Below, piece by piece: positions 45,354 to 55,099 of a stretch of 64,000 nucleotides of DNA; the first letter of the stretch is position 1, and each line of letters opens with the position of its first letter. The notes beneath the pieces were generated by a model that was not told where the DNA came from, made no database searches, and was given only the letters and a program-made list of their open reading frames with translations. Location: contig CM055095.1 of the NCBI GenBank assembly GCA_029204225.1, forward strand, positions 41,287,719 through 41,351,718, read 5' to 3'. The position numbers and the translations under genes are program-made. Source of the DNA: Diphasiastrum complanatum. Taxonomy: Eukaryota > Streptophyta > Lycopodiopsida > Lycopodiales > Lycopodiaceae.

Positions 45354-47060
45354 GGTTGTTTTCTCAAAAATTGTTTCATTTAAGGCTAAAGTTCAGAATG
45401 ATTTAGCTAGGTTTTTGTTCAGCATGGTTTTAGTTCCGTTTGTTGTGAATCGTGATCAAAAGAGAGAGAGAGAGAGAGAGGGAGAATCAGAGAAAGGGAG
45501 ATTCCTGCTATGTTCACTGGGAATGCCCCAATGTGTTCTCTTTTTTTTATATGGGATGCAGCTTTAGCGCAAAGGGACCATCCTGCACCTGAAACAGTCG
45601 GCAAACTACACAATCATATTCCCCTCGATCAGAGCTTTCATCTGATACCCATATTGCACAAAAAAATTTCAAAAAAAAATAAAAAATCGATTCTACACGA
45701 TTTTGGGAAAATCCCGAATTGCGAATCGGGATCGCGATTCTGATCACGATTCAGAATCGCGCTGCAACTATGCTTCAATAACACAATCAGTAGACACCAA
45801 ATCAAGACCAAAACTAACTACACATCTAGTATGTCGTTTAAGAAACCAGCATATCGATGTCATCATGGCTGAAAAAAACTATGTAGAGATTGAAAGGATT
45901 AGGAAAAAAGACCTTTGAACGCATTGCAAATTGGTTGTATTCAAAGAGGTGATGCCCGTCTCTGTTTCCCTAATTTGCAAAGCTAGTGTCCTCCCTATCC
46001 GATCCAATTTTGAACCTCACCACCTACCCATTTTTAATCTCAGATACTGTGAATGGGTACACATCCATGAAATGGCCTGTGTTTTGCTCATAGATATATC
46101 CTCCAAAATGTGTCTTTGAATGGACCCCTTGAATCCTGAGCTGAACCAATCTTTGCAATGGCACATTTTACTCTTCAAGGGTTCCTTCCAAGTGGTGTCT
46201 ATAACATTTTGTGCAAACAAAACTTCAAGTCGTTGGAGTGATTGGGCCATCCATTGTATAGAAGTTTACAAAAAGAAAACAATCTAGCACAAGTTCCATT
46301 TAAGCTGCAGTGCACAGTACTGATAGTCTCATTTAATAGCTTTGATACCAGCTTCAGAATCCCCAAGTTGATTGATTTCTGAACTAAATCACAAAACACA
46401 ATCTTTTGGTTATGCAATTATTGTAAGCACTTGGTAAAACCATCATGCTTTGTGAACAGGTTCCTTGCAAATGTTGGATCAAGGAGGGTGCCGTAAAAGA
46501 AGAAATATGTAAGGAGGTCAAAAGAGTCCACCCGGATTTGCTGGTGGTGGGTAGTCGAGGTCTAAGCAGCATACAAAGGTATTCTGCATTAGCATTTGAG
46601 TTCAAACATGAGGCTCCTGCCACAAATAGGCATTACAAGCAACCGTTTAATGAGATCCCTATATTGCACATGCACTACTCCATCTATTAAACTCTGGTTT
46701 GTTTAGCCTACGAACCCAAAAGCACTCGTGAGACTTGATTAGGTGCCCAAATGCAGTTGGCAATGTCTTTGATGCCTAAGCTTGCATGCTTGGTATCTTG
46801 AAAGTGCTCAGCATATGTTCATGAAGTTAACTATTTTTATATCAGTCAGATGCGTTTGCATGGTTTGGTGAATTTTGAGTTTCCTTATCCCTATGTGCTT
46901 TTTGTGAGTACTTATGATAAACTGGAAGTGGTATTTCTGGTTTTACTGCAGGATGTTTATTGGAACCGTGAGTGAGCACTGTGTAAAGCATGTTGACATT
47001 CCTGTGCTAGTAATAAAGCGGAGGCCTGAGGATGCACCTGATGATCCAAGTGATGACTAG
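34330..47060 (+). CDS. Universal stress protein (UspA-like), 4 exons, 185 aa
   Basis: Coding exons are 34330-34537, 39715-39836, 46460-46578 and 46952-47060 (stop TAG). They total 558 bases and stay in one frame. Exon 1 encodes [20 protein letters not shown] (first beta strand of the Usp fold and the plant-specific YPHPSIS) and [13 protein letters not shown]. Exon 2 encodes LDDMDSIYA and [15 protein letters not shown]. Exon 3 encodes [19 protein letters not shown] and [11 protein letters not shown]. Exon 4 encodes [13 protein letters not shown] and [11 protein letters not shown]. The ATP-binding signature G-x2-G-x9-G-S/T is complete: G141, G144, G154-T155, split by intron 3. No signal peptide is visible, so a soluble intracellular protein is likely. 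Intron 1 has a GC donor (GCAAGT at 34538) with a normal AG. Introns 1 and 2 are 5,177 and 6,623 bp and full of transposon remnants. Family members are usually linked to stress responses; the exact role is unknown. Confidence 0.92.
35460..35726 (+). pseudogene. Copia J RNase H tail and polypurine tract
   Basis: Broken frames give CKESGFS, then [20 protein letters not shown], matching the end of Copia RNase H (EEQLADIFTKAL...). The purine tract TAAGGAGGCG at 35717-35726 follows and leads straight into an LTR starting TGTTAATG. The rest of this element is absent from the intron. Confidence 0.75.
35727..36144 (+). mobile_element. Copia J 3' LTR, right edge approximate
   Basis: It starts TGTTAATGTTTAC directly after the polypurine tract. 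A TATA-like CTATAAATGGG lies at about 35840. The end is placed at GGACA near 36144, but other CA ends are possible and no second LTR is present. Confidence 0.6.
38058..38152. repeat. Inverted-repeat hairpin followed by A run and GTTCCGACCC
   Basis: TTGCCCACGTTCCA pairs with TGGAACGTGGGCAA across a loop of about 16 bases. An A14 run and CCGTTCCGACCCAG follow. The same CGTTCCGACCCAG recurs at 38712. It looks like a MITE end or fragment. Confidence 0.75.
38172..38315. repeat. 72-bp tandem duplication
   Basis: GTTGAGCAGATTACGG starts at 38172 and 38244. The two units differ at only a few positions (for example GACGTCCC versus GACCTCCC). Confidence 0.93.
38584..38622. repeat. C run and (CT)n
   Basis: A C13 run passes into about 14 CT units. 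Confidence 0.95.
38708..38790. repeat. Palindrome-rich island with GTTCCGACCC words
   Basis: It contains CGTTCCGACCC twice, the inverted form GGGTCGGAACG, and TGTTCCGGAACGTAC, so it can fold extensively. It shares CGTTCCGACCCAG with the hairpin at 38058-38152. It may be the second end of one MITE-like insertion or a separate fragment. Confidence 0.7.
40096..41960 (+). pseudogene. Chromovirus-like Gypsy pol remnant (RT, RNase H, integrase)
   Basis: Starting [20 protein letters not shown], it shows the RT blocks HKISIHPS (interrupted by the MITE at 40250), [28 protein letters not shown] and [12 protein letters not shown] (FLDD active site, about 40638). RT thumb, a weak RNase H with [12 protein letters not shown], and [16 protein letters not shown] follow. 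The integrase part includes a zinc-binding-like ECHNISYVG and [14 protein letters not shown], then DFRVGLPKT and DRDPKIE at about 41937, where it ends. About a dozen stops and several frame changes occur. No LTR is identified. It lies in the sense direction of the USP transcript. Confidence 0.85.
40250..40488. mobile_element. GC-rich MITE with 8-bp target duplication (copy 1)
   Basis: The element starts CTAAGGAAGCGG and ends ACCCTCATGTCTG, flanked by perfect direct repeats CATCCAAG at 40242-40249 and 40489-40496. It is inserted in the Gypsy RT between the codons for HPS and DVQK. The 8-bp duplication points to the hAT superfamily. The interior has GC-rich arms with many CCGGACGC or GCGTCC words around an A/T core. 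It is inverted relative to the copy at 42601. Confidence 0.9.
42601..42888. mobile_element. GC-rich MITE (copy 2, inverted)
   Basis: It starts CAGGGATGAGGGTCCGGG and ends GGGTCCCGCTTCCTTAG, the reverse orientation of copy 1. GTATATAT occurs at 42590-42597 and 42889-42896, a probable 8-bp target duplication with three extra bases (TAT) on the left. Same GCGTCCGG-rich arms and A/T core. Confidence 0.85.
43639..43720. repeat. Perfect (GA)n array
   Basis: About 41 GA units lie within USP intron 2. Confidence 0.98.
44479..45101 (+). pseudogene. Arg/Gly-rich tail-like ORF inside the hAT-like element
   Basis: The first frame (44479-44733) is acidic ([20 protein letters not shown]), then basic with [18 protein letters not shown]13 run at about 44717-44729 shifts the frame. 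The third frame (44880-45101) resumes with [10 protein letters not shown], Ser/Arg repeats and an acidic Ser/Asp end, [11 protein letters not shown]. Acid-then-basic low-complexity tails occur at the C-terminus of some plant hAT-derived proteins, but I cannot prove homology. The upstream transposase is absent. It may instead be a captured fragment. Confidence 0.45.
45273..45350. repeat. Perfect (GA)n array
   Basis: About 39 GA units lie inside the hAT-like element; a shorter run of about 10 units follows at about 45462-45481. Confidence 0.97.
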
Positions 47061-49090
47061 AAGATTTTGTTTTTCCTCCTGCATGCCTAGAAGATCTTTT
47101 ACCATCAGATCTTGGACACCTATACAATGTGGTGATAGGCTTGTGAATAATCAAGTTTAAATTGAAATCTATATCATTTGAAAGCTACAATGATCTGCGA
47201 AAATGTCAAATTTTGATAGCATTTAATGTAGCTTGAAGAATGATTTCGATTAGATTTCTTTTAAAAATTAAAAACTTGTTATTTAACAACAAATACGTTA
47301 TGAAGTCCACAGATATGTGCAAATCATGTAAAGCACATTACATACTAATGGTTGATTAGATTTCATTGCTGTAGTTTCAGATTTGAATTGGAACAGTTTA
47401 GAATTTTTTTTGCATTTGTACAATGAGAATTGAAACTGTAAGAGGAACTTACACTCCTTTCACCCAAAGATCACATCACATTCATTGCATTCCATTCTTT
47501 GGAAAGACATCTGGCCTAGCGATTGACATGTCCTTAATCTCAAGGTCTAAAATTTGATTCAACCAGGTGCCCATGTTCATAAAAGGCCTTTGGCAGAAAG
47601 GTGGGACTACTTAAGCTCTTGTAAATGTTTAGTACGAGTTGATTTCCCCCCATGAGAATAAGTTTTGTTTGTATTTAAGTGAATCTAAATTTCAGAAAAT
47701 TATTTGAAAAATGAGTGAGGCTTGGGCACTTTTATTTCTATTACCTTAAGCTTGTGTTAAATCACGATACAATTGCGAGTACGTTCCAACTATCGATTTG
47801 CCTCAAGGTGATTTCACATGGAGTGGGGTGTCAGTGGAGAGGGCCCAAAAACTCCATCCTGATTGTTGGAAGCCACTTCAAGTGGCCTCCCCCCATGTCA
47901 CAAGAGTGGGAGTTGTCCCTAGGTGGCATTATAAAGTGCCAGCATGGGGCAAGTCAAGATGTCAGGGCAATACTTCAGGCATCTTGAATGGCACTAGTGT
48001 CAGTAGTGGGCTCTCTCTCCCCTTCCAATGAGAATAACCTTATCTGATTTGAATTTAGGCATTAGATGACCTTGCCTCCAAAAGAACGAGGGTTCCACAT
48101 GAAATGACCTAGTCTTTCAAATTGGGACGTCAGTGCATATTTTGAAGTGGACTTGGCCCCTTCCATGTGAAACCACCCTTAATTTCTTATTATGTATTTC
48201 TCAAAATTTAAGACATCTTGTCACCATTTTCAGCAACGAGTTTCAATTGATAGAAAATGAATGATTAGAATGTAATTATTTAGGCTTGTATAAAGTACAA
48301 CATTGCATGTTATTATGTAGACTAATAAAAAAGGTTCATTTGATGATGATGTAAAAAATAAAAACAAACACATAGTTGGCTTTATGTACAATGACACTTC
48401 AAATCTGAGCATGTCATTTAGATGGTAAGAATGGTTGTTCTACAAAAACAATTTTGACAGAAGCTCATTATTGTAATTTCCTTAATTTCATGCCCCTTTT
48501 GGTGTCCAGATGGGCCAATTAAATTTGCCAATAGATTCAAATTTTGCTATAAAGATTTCATTTGTTCCTTAGACGACATATAAGTGATTGCAATCACACG
48601 CCAAGGTATGGTTTTTATATTTTAAGACTAGAAATATATGATTGTGCATAGTTACAAGATTTGCGTATACCCTTCTTTATGCTCAAGTAAATAGTCAACT
48701 TAGTATAGGTAGCTGCCATTTGAAAACCTTTAATATTGTAAAATAATTCAAGACTTTCATTCAATAACAAGATAGATGGCTAGTGAATATGTGTTTTCTA
48801 TTTTAATTGCTCTAAAAGATTCATTTCCCAAACTTCATTGTAATACCTCTGTGGCCATATCATCTTGATCAAAACCATCTTTTATGTAGTCTTTATTGTT
48901 CTTTGTATTCATTAAAATCATGATCACTTCTTGTTTTATGATTGTGGAACTTTTAAAAATTTGTCAACTATCTGCTTTAGTGTCAACTTGTCTCTTCTTG
49001 ATAATCATATTTTAGGATAATATAAGCCATGTTTATATTTTGTAGATACATTTGTGTTGTAGTTAGTGAGTTTTTACTTTCAGTACACAC
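47061..49090. other. USP 3' flank and unassigned sequence
   Basis: The first few hundred bases should hold the 3' UTR, but I cannot fix a polyadenylation site. The rest is AT-rich with no supported gene. A possible SINE is listed separately. Confidence 0.5.
47512..47700 (+). mobile_element. Possible tRNA-derived SINE
   Basis: TGGCCTAGCGA at about 47513 fits the polymerase III A-box pattern. AATTTGATTCAA about 35 bases later could be a B box that has lost its CpG. No target duplication or poly-A end was found, so this is weak. Confidence 0.25.
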
Positions 49091-49099
49091 TATAGTGAT

Positions 49100-49355
49100 G
49101 AGGGCCACATCGACGTCACTCGAGTTTAGTGAGTTTGGATGGTTGTCCTGTAACGAGGACCGTCTTATCATGCAGTGGTACCCCCCAAAAAACTAGTGCT
49201 TCCTATATGTACTTGTTTTTCATTCTGTTATATTATACACTTCATATGTGTTGCTTGAGAAGAGGTGTGCTATTTCTTTCAGCTCTTTACGATTCCCGAT
49301 TGATTTTGGTAGCTTGTCTAATTCATAGCGTAAACTGCATAATTGACCATTTACA
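49100..49355 (+). mobile_element. Right part of a Copia 5' LTR
   Basis: The sequence ends TTTACA directly before a primer-binding site. A TATA-like GTTATATTATAC lies near 49228. The left edge is not resolved and no partner LTR was found. Confidence 0.5.
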
Positions 49356-49368
49356 TGGTATCAAAGCC
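49356..49368 (+). other. Copia primer-binding site
   Basis: TGGTATCAAAGCC follows the LTR end without a gap. About 110 bp of leader follow, then the sequence changes; no gag is present. Confidence 0.7.
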
Positions 49369-49620
49369 TTGGTCAGGTGCAAATTTGTAGCTATCAGAAG
49401 CCGATTTTTGGAAGAATTTGAAGAACCGTTACAGTTGATTGACCGGGCTATCAAATTCATTTTGAGAAATCATTAAGCAAAGAGCTTACCTTCATAGCAC
49501 TATACCAAGACAAGGCAATTCACAAGATTATATTTAGTGGAAATATGACATTTTTTTTAAATTTATCAAATTTTTGTAAGAAATGTGGTTTTTCCTACGG
49601 AAGCAAAAAGCTAATCCACA

Positions 49621-50076
49621 CTACTCTATTCCACAACTAATCCACAACCACACACAAGGAACGGAAGCTAATGTGTTGTAGGACCCACCACAACCCATGT
49701 TGAATGATATTGCTCCACTTCCGCATTGGCATCTTTGATCATCACTTGGAAAAGCGTAGATCCTCGTTCGCTTGCATAAAACCAAGTGCTTATTGTTGCC
49801 GATTTTTACCACAAAAATTGCTTTTCTCAAATTGTCACAATTTAACCAAAATGTCCTATTGCCGCAAATGGTTGCTATCTTCAAAATTGGAGAGCTCCCA
49901 ACAACTTCACAACCTTGCATGCTTGAGTGTCTCCCTTGTGTCTCTTTTTTCTGCTTTTTCTTGTTACTTGTATCTGCCATGGATGGTTTCACTTCTGGTT
50001 TCTTTGTAGGTACTAATTTTCTAGGAGGTCCTGCCAGATATTCATCAATTGTCTTGGCACTCTTTGTGTCCTCCAT
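49621..50076 (-). CDS. Hypothetical protein, 151 codons, unrecognised
   Basis: This minus-strand open frame begins MEDTKSAKTIDEYLAGPPRK, is Lys-rich for about 50 residues, and then has a Cys-containing part (ATICGNRTFWLNCDNLRK, RCQCGSG, NMGCGG). I do not recognise the family. Upstream on the same strand, 50077-50751 has readable but stop-ridden sequence (for example EEFPVLSNLDNLTKV), so this may be the 3' part of a longer decayed gene. It could also be a retroelement gag tail. I cannot decide. Confidence 0.3.
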   Translation of the reverse strand: MEDTKSAKTIDEYLAGPPRKLVPTKKPEVKPSMADTSNKKKQKKETQGRHSSMQGCEVVGSSPILKIATICGNRTFWLNCDNLRKAIFVVKIGNNKHLVLCKRTRIYAFPSDDQRCQCGSGAISFNMGCGGSYNTLASVPCVWLWISCGIE

Positions 50077-50751
50077 TTTGCTTTTGGGTGTTTCCGCAGT
50101 TCTTCTCCCAATCGAAGTCCCAGTCTTATCGAGACTCTTTCTTGACGAGAAGAGGAGAACCTTCGATTGGTAGGTTGCGCAAACCTTGGGTTATCAGTCT
50201 CCAAAGGGGGTGGACTCATCATCAAATTGGTGGTAAAAATAGATTTGGTCGGATGGGCTGGTGACGGTAGGAAAACATGATGAAGGGCTTGGTGGGAGGG
50301 TGAAGGAACTGACAATACTATCGTTGTAGCCTTAGAACTTTGTAGTGTCGAGCTTTGGCCATTACTTGATTGGTGAGGAGCTCACTTTGTCCTGTAGGCT
50401 CACTGTCATCTTCATCTTTTCCTTTTCTACAGCTCCTTCTTCCTTTGATCCATTACTTTTGGATCTCTTCAGGCTTCATAGGAGGGGATTTAGCTATCAT
50501 TGCTCTAGAGAGTTTATTTTGATCGAGATCGATATGACTCATCTATTGCTTAAGTTGATCTTGTAGATCTTCCTTTCCTCCTCTTTATTTTTTCTTGCTG
50601 CTTTATTTAATCTCTTTTCTTTTTTTGGATGACCAACCATTGTAGGTTACTAGTTGGTCTCTGCAAGACACTTGCAATGATCTCTTAGCTACTTTGGTAA
50701 GGTTATCAAGGTTTGAAAGGACTGGGAATTCCTCAGATGAATAGTGGAACA
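50077..50751 (-). other. Decayed minus-strand coding-like sequence left of Copia G
   Basis: Shifted frames give EEFPVLSNLDNLTKVAKRSL and further basic/acidic stretches with several stops. It ends at the Copia G LTR and may continue on the other side at 56708-57060. Confidence 0.3.
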
Positions 50752-51478
50752 TGTCGAAAATCAGTGGGAATGATAGCGGAAGCTTTCGGTAGGATCAGAA
50801 GTGCCACAATTAGCAGCAGAAGTATTCAAGATGAATGATTCAGATAAGCGCAAATGAGCAATATAGTAGCGAGACAAAATTGCACTCTGATTAATATCAA
50901 CAATGAGTATAATTGCTTGAAGTGATAACTTCAGCTTAATAGTTGAGCATGATAATGTTGGCAACAAGAAAAAAATTCTTCTGATTGAGAAGATCAATTA
51001 GTGATTAACTATTAGTTTGTCTTGGCTGATCTATATTACAAAATATCTACTTGCTAAATATCTAAATGTTAAATATCTATTTTAGCATTAAATGCTATTT
51101 GCTATTTACTACGACCGCCTTATAACAATAAATGTATGTACTATAGTAGGTGAACTGCCATAAAGTCTTCTGATAGTTTATTTGGATCGATTTTTCCCTG
51201 ATGGAAAAAAGTCGATAAAGTCGGTTGATGATGAATTTGATTAATGACAAAGTTGGTTGTGTCGACGAAGTCAATTGATGGAGTCAGTTTTGAAATGTCG
51301 ATGTCGAGTAAGTCGAGTACTTCGATATCGAGCAAGTCAAGTCTTGAACATATGTATATACATGAGAAGTTGAAGTTTGATGAAGTCAAACTTCGATTGT
51401 CGTTGGAGTCAAATACTTGACAGGTTTCTAAGATGCTCATTATTGAATGGATTTGAGAATGAGCATCGAAATTCAACA
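50752..51478 (-). mobile_element. Copia G 3' LTR
   Basis: On the minus strand it starts TGTTGAATTTCG and ends ATTTTCGACA. It is a direct repeat of 55968-56707 with scattered substitutions and small indels, so the insertion is not recent. Directly upstream on the minus strand (51479 on) the purine run AAGGAGGAG is the polypurine tract. GTCGA words recur within the LTR. Confidence 0.92.
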
Positions 51479-52571
51479 CTCCTCCTTAATGTGGATCCTG
51501 AAAACTTTTTATTTTTAGATTCAAACATGTCGTTAAATCTGAGATGGTGCTCCTTTGATAGAGCCTTTGTGAGTAATTTGCCACCATAAGATCTATCCTA
51601 CAGTAAAATAATGACACTTCTTTGCCAGCATTTTTTTCTAAGGTAGTGATACCTGATTTTGATATGTTTGCTTTGGGAATGAAATCTCAGATTTAGAGAT
51701 AGTTCTAATGTGCTTTGATTGTCATAGTAAATAGTCATTGGATGTGACTAAGCAAGGTCAATATCTACAAGCAGGTGCCTCAGCCAAATTGCCTCTTTGG
51801 TAGCATTCGTGGCAGCTATGTATTATGATTCGGTTGATGATTATGCTACTGAGGTCTACTTTTGGTTGTTCCAAGAGATTGGATTCTGATTGTATAAAAA
51901 TACAAATCCAGAAGTTGATATCTCCAGTCCCAATCCGCATCTGTGTATCCTTTGAGAATGTTGGTAGGTTGGTTGTCTCCATAACAGATGTTGAGATGTG
52001 GTTGATTGGATGTACTTCATGACCTTCATGAGCGCTTTCCAATGGGTTAGACCTGGATTTTGATAGGAACTGGTTGAGTGAACTGATCGAGTATGTAAGG
52101 TCTGGCCGTGTGTAAAGCATTGCATACATCAGTGAGCCGATGATGGAGTGAAATGGATATTGCTTCATTTTTTCCTTTTCTACCTCTGTTTGAGGAGATT
52201 GTTCCTTTGAAAGATTTTAGACCATGGTCGAGTGAAAAGTGAATCGGTTACAGTTGGCCATTCCATACTTTTTCAGCACATTGGAGAGATATCTTTGTTG
52301 ATTGATAAAAATCAGTTTTGTTGGGTCGAATTCAGAAATTTCGATTCTGAAACAATAATGAGTTGGATCCATATCAGTCATTTTGTACTCCTGGGCCAGC
52401 ATGCATTGCGTATCCATCATTAGATTCAGATTGTTACTAAATAGTATCGTATCATCTACATAAAGAGTAATGATGATGAAGAAACCTGATACAGACTTGA
52501 AGTAGACACTCGAGTCTGTCGAGTTTGGAATAAAACCATTTTCGATTAAAAATGCATTAATTTTCTGGAAC
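51479..52571 (-). pseudogene. Copia G RT C-terminal part and RNase H (broken)
   Basis: Leftwards from 52571 the frames give INAFLIENGF, LYVDDTILFSNN-like (RT active site, about 52455), EYKMTDMDPTHYCFRIEI and QQRYLSNVLKKYGM. After a frame change come IIGSLMYAMLYTRPDLTYS at about 52135 and the RNase H segments ISTSGFVFLYNQNPISWNNQK and YYDNQSTLELS-like. The region ends at the polypurine tract. Stops and frameshifts are scattered through it. Confidence 0.82.
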
Positions 52572-52952
52572 CATTAGAGGAGTTATAAATCCAAAAAAGA
52601 CCCTTTGTAAAGATTATTTTTACATTTTTTTTTCTCAATTTTCTCTTACACATGGACCAATCAAAACACTCAAATTTGAAATCTACGTAACGTAACTTTT
52701 TGAGTCCACATTTTGATTCCACACTAAAAATGGCATTACTTTTTAGTGGTAAGTCCAAATTTAGCGAAGTTTGGTGCATTGGAAAGCGCTCAACAAGAGC
52801 TTTCCAATGATATGTTAGATGATATACTTTTGAGCTACGATTAAAAACTTATGGCAAGTCAAAAGTATTAGTGCTATATTATTTTAATAATATAAACTAC
52901 ATCTTGCACAAATTCTTAAAGGGTCTTTTTGGAGCTCAAAACTCCTCTAATG
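52572..52952. mobile_element. MITE inserted in Copia G RT
   Basis: The ends CATTAGAGGAGTT and AACTCCTCTAATG are inverted repeats, and the match extends imperfectly through about 35 bp, including AAAAAGACCCTTT. It interrupts the RT right after the SPRA codons; the frame resumes in register on the other side with QKINAFL. No target duplication longer than one or two bases is visible. Confidence 0.85.
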
Positions 52953-53460
52953 CAAGCTCTGGGTGAATGTTTTAGCCCATACAGAGCCTTGTGAATTCTG
53001 CCCACAAGGTGCTGCTCGCCTTTCAATTCATATCCTTCTGGCTGTGACATATAGATTTTCTCTTCGATAGTTCCATTGAGGAAAGCGGTCCGGACATCCA
53101 TTTGATGGACTTCGAGATCTACTGCAACTGCAAAGGAGAGTAGTAGTTGGATCAAAACATTTTTGACAAATGGACTGAAGGCCTTTGAATAATCTAGCCT
53201 TTGGCGACAAGCTTGGCTTTATATCGATCGAGTCTTTCTTTAGCATCATACTTCGCCTTGAATATCCATTTACATGGAATCGGATCTCGATCCTTTGGTA
53301 GCCCAGTAACAATCCATGTTTGATTCTCTATTAGATAATCGAATTTGGTGTCCATTGCAGCTTTCCACTGGTCAACATCAGGTGTCGACATCTCCTCAGA
53401 AACAATGGTTGGTTCCTGCACAAAGTAGCAAGCCGAATCATCCATAAATCGGAATGGAGG
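52953..53460 (-). pseudogene. Copia G RT N-terminal part (broken)
   Basis: The frame at 53194-53445 gives QWKAAMDTKFDYLIENQTW, then PCKWIFKAKYDAKERLDRYK and LVAKG. A frame change near 53190 leads to IQLLLSFAVAVDLEVHQMDV at about 53150, AFLNGTIEEKIYMSQPEGYE and LYGLKHSPRA at about 52965. The MITE follows. Confidence 0.85.
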
Positions 53461-54330
53461 CTGTTTGGACCGGTGCGATCTTCTGGGCTAAACTTTGGTC
53501 CTCTGATGTGTTTGAATTTGTTGAGGTTCTGACTCATTGTCAGAGTTGGTGTCAAGCTTTTGATCAGTCCCGAGTTCGAAGTTGTCGACTCTGGGATTGG
53601 AAGTCAATGTAGCTTTCCCTTGTGGTCGATGAATTGGTATTCCACAAAAATGACATCTCTACTTGTAAACTATTTCTGAGTGTCCATGTTGTAGAGCTTG
53701 TATGCCTTGTGATCTAGGGAATAGCCGATGAAGATCGACTTTTTGTTGTTGTCATCCAGTTTCTTTCTTAGATCAGCAGAGATCTGAGCATAAGCAATGC
53801 ATCCAAACACTCTACTTTTTTTGAGTGATGGTTTTGATCATGTCCAGACCTCATAAGGTGTCTTGCCATTCAGGGCTTTGGTGATGGATCGATTTTGTAG
53901 ATAGGCAGCTATAGTCACAACTTTTGCCCAAAAATTCTTTGGAAGAGATGCATGGGCCAACATACTCTTGGCACTTTCGATGAGTGTCCAATTCTTCCTT
54001 TCAGCTACACCATTGGACTGAGGTGAGTAGCTTTTCATGTACTGTTGATGTATCCCATTGGCCTTGTATAACTCCTTGAATTCAGTGGAGATAAATTCTC
54101 TCCCTCCATCAGTGCATAGAGCTTTGATTTTTCTCTAGGTCTGATTTTCAGCAGACGTCTTGAACTGCTTAAAGAACTTGAATGATTCTAATTTGTTCTT
54201 TAGAAAATAAGTAGCAGTCCTTCGAGAGAGGTCATCGATGAAGGTTAGGAAATAGAGTGCTCTCCATGTCACAACAATTTGCATTGGGCCACAAATGTCA
54301 CTATGTACAAGATCAAACAAATCTCAAGAA
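53461..54330 (-). pseudogene. Copia G integrase core
   Basis: The catalytic triad is readable: D in VHSDICGPM at about 54300, D in CTDGGREFIS at about 54105, and E in SNGVAERKN at about 54005. It continues with SIFIGYSLDHKAYKLYN at about 53730. In-frame stops, one after AENQT and one after YEVWT, and small shifts inactivate it. Integrase inserts the cDNA copy into the genome. Confidence 0.85.
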
Positions 54331-55099
54331 ATATGAACAATATCAGAATTGAATGGACTTCTAGCATGCTTATTGATAATACAGCTTTCACATGGGAAAT
54401 TTGATTTTCTAATTAAAAGTAGATCTTGTACTAAATTCTGATTTGACATTTGATAAATACTTTTGAAATTTAGATGACCTAATTTAAAATGCCAAGCATA
54501 TCAATTGATTCAAAAGTGGTTGTGTGAAGAGCTTGACTATTAGAATAATAGCAGTGGCTGAGTTTGTAAAGATAGCCACTTCTTCTCCCGAAAGCCAGAA
54601 CCTTTTGAAACTTGTCAAGAATTGTGCAACCGTCTGTATCAAATTTGACCCTTCGACTTGAATTAGTAATTCTGATAGTTGAGAACATATTTTTGGTTAG
54701 ATTTGGAATGTGGAGAATGTTGGATAGCAACTTGACTTAATCTTTCTGAAATTCACCATGATTGTTCCTTCACCCTTGATAGAATGAGATGAGTTGTCTC
54801 CAAGTTGCACAACTCGAGAGTGCTACAACCAGTCTAGATGGTGAGCCATAAGTTGTGTTGCTCCAGAGTCCAAGTACTAGGAATCGATATCCTGCTATTC
54901 TCCGACCTTGGCCATGAAAGCTGCTTCATCTTCCTCCTATTGCTGTATTGAGTGACTGGTTGTAGCACTATGTGCTTGTTGTTGGAATTGCTTCTTCTTC
55001 TCGTTGTTGAATTTTAAAATTTTGTAGTCCTTGATTTCATGGCCAGTCCTCTTACAATATCTATAGAATAGTTTCTACACTGGTTGGAATGATGAAGAG
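54331..55099 (-). pseudogene. Copia G zinc knuckle, protease and pre-integrase (heavily broken)
   Basis: The knuckle reads RYCKRTGHEIKDY at about 55060, with two cysteines lost to Tyr. The protease motif YLDSGATQLM is at about 54880. Downstream LSNILHIPNLTKNMFS at about 54725 belongs to the protease/pre-integrase linker. Frames change repeatedly and the HHCC part of integrase is not cleanly readable. Confidence 0.75.

Larger units (their letters stand above)
44032..45772 (+). mobile_element. hAT-like DNA element, 1.74 kb, with perfect 13-bp terminal inverted repeats
   Basis: The ends are CATAGTTGCAGCG and CGCTGCAACTATG, perfect 13-bp inverted repeats. They are flanked by the direct repeat CTTCAATA at 44024-44031 and 45773-45780. 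Subterminal zones on both sides repeat GAATCGCGATTC-like palindromes (about 44040-44110 and 45715-45765). The 8-bp duplication fits hAT. The interior carries the broken ORF at 44479-45101 and a (GA)n array. No hAT catalytic core or BED zinc finger is visible, so it is non-autonomous as it stands. Confidence 0.9.
39837..46459 (+). other. USP intron 2, 6.6 kb, transposon-filled
   Basis: It starts GTAATTTTG and ends TGTGAACAG. It contains a Gypsy pol remnant with a MITE inside, a second inverted MITE, a GA array and a 1.74-kb hAT-like element. Gaps at 39837-40095, 41961-42589, 42897-43638, 43721-44023 and 45781-46459 show no supported feature. Confidence 0.88.
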
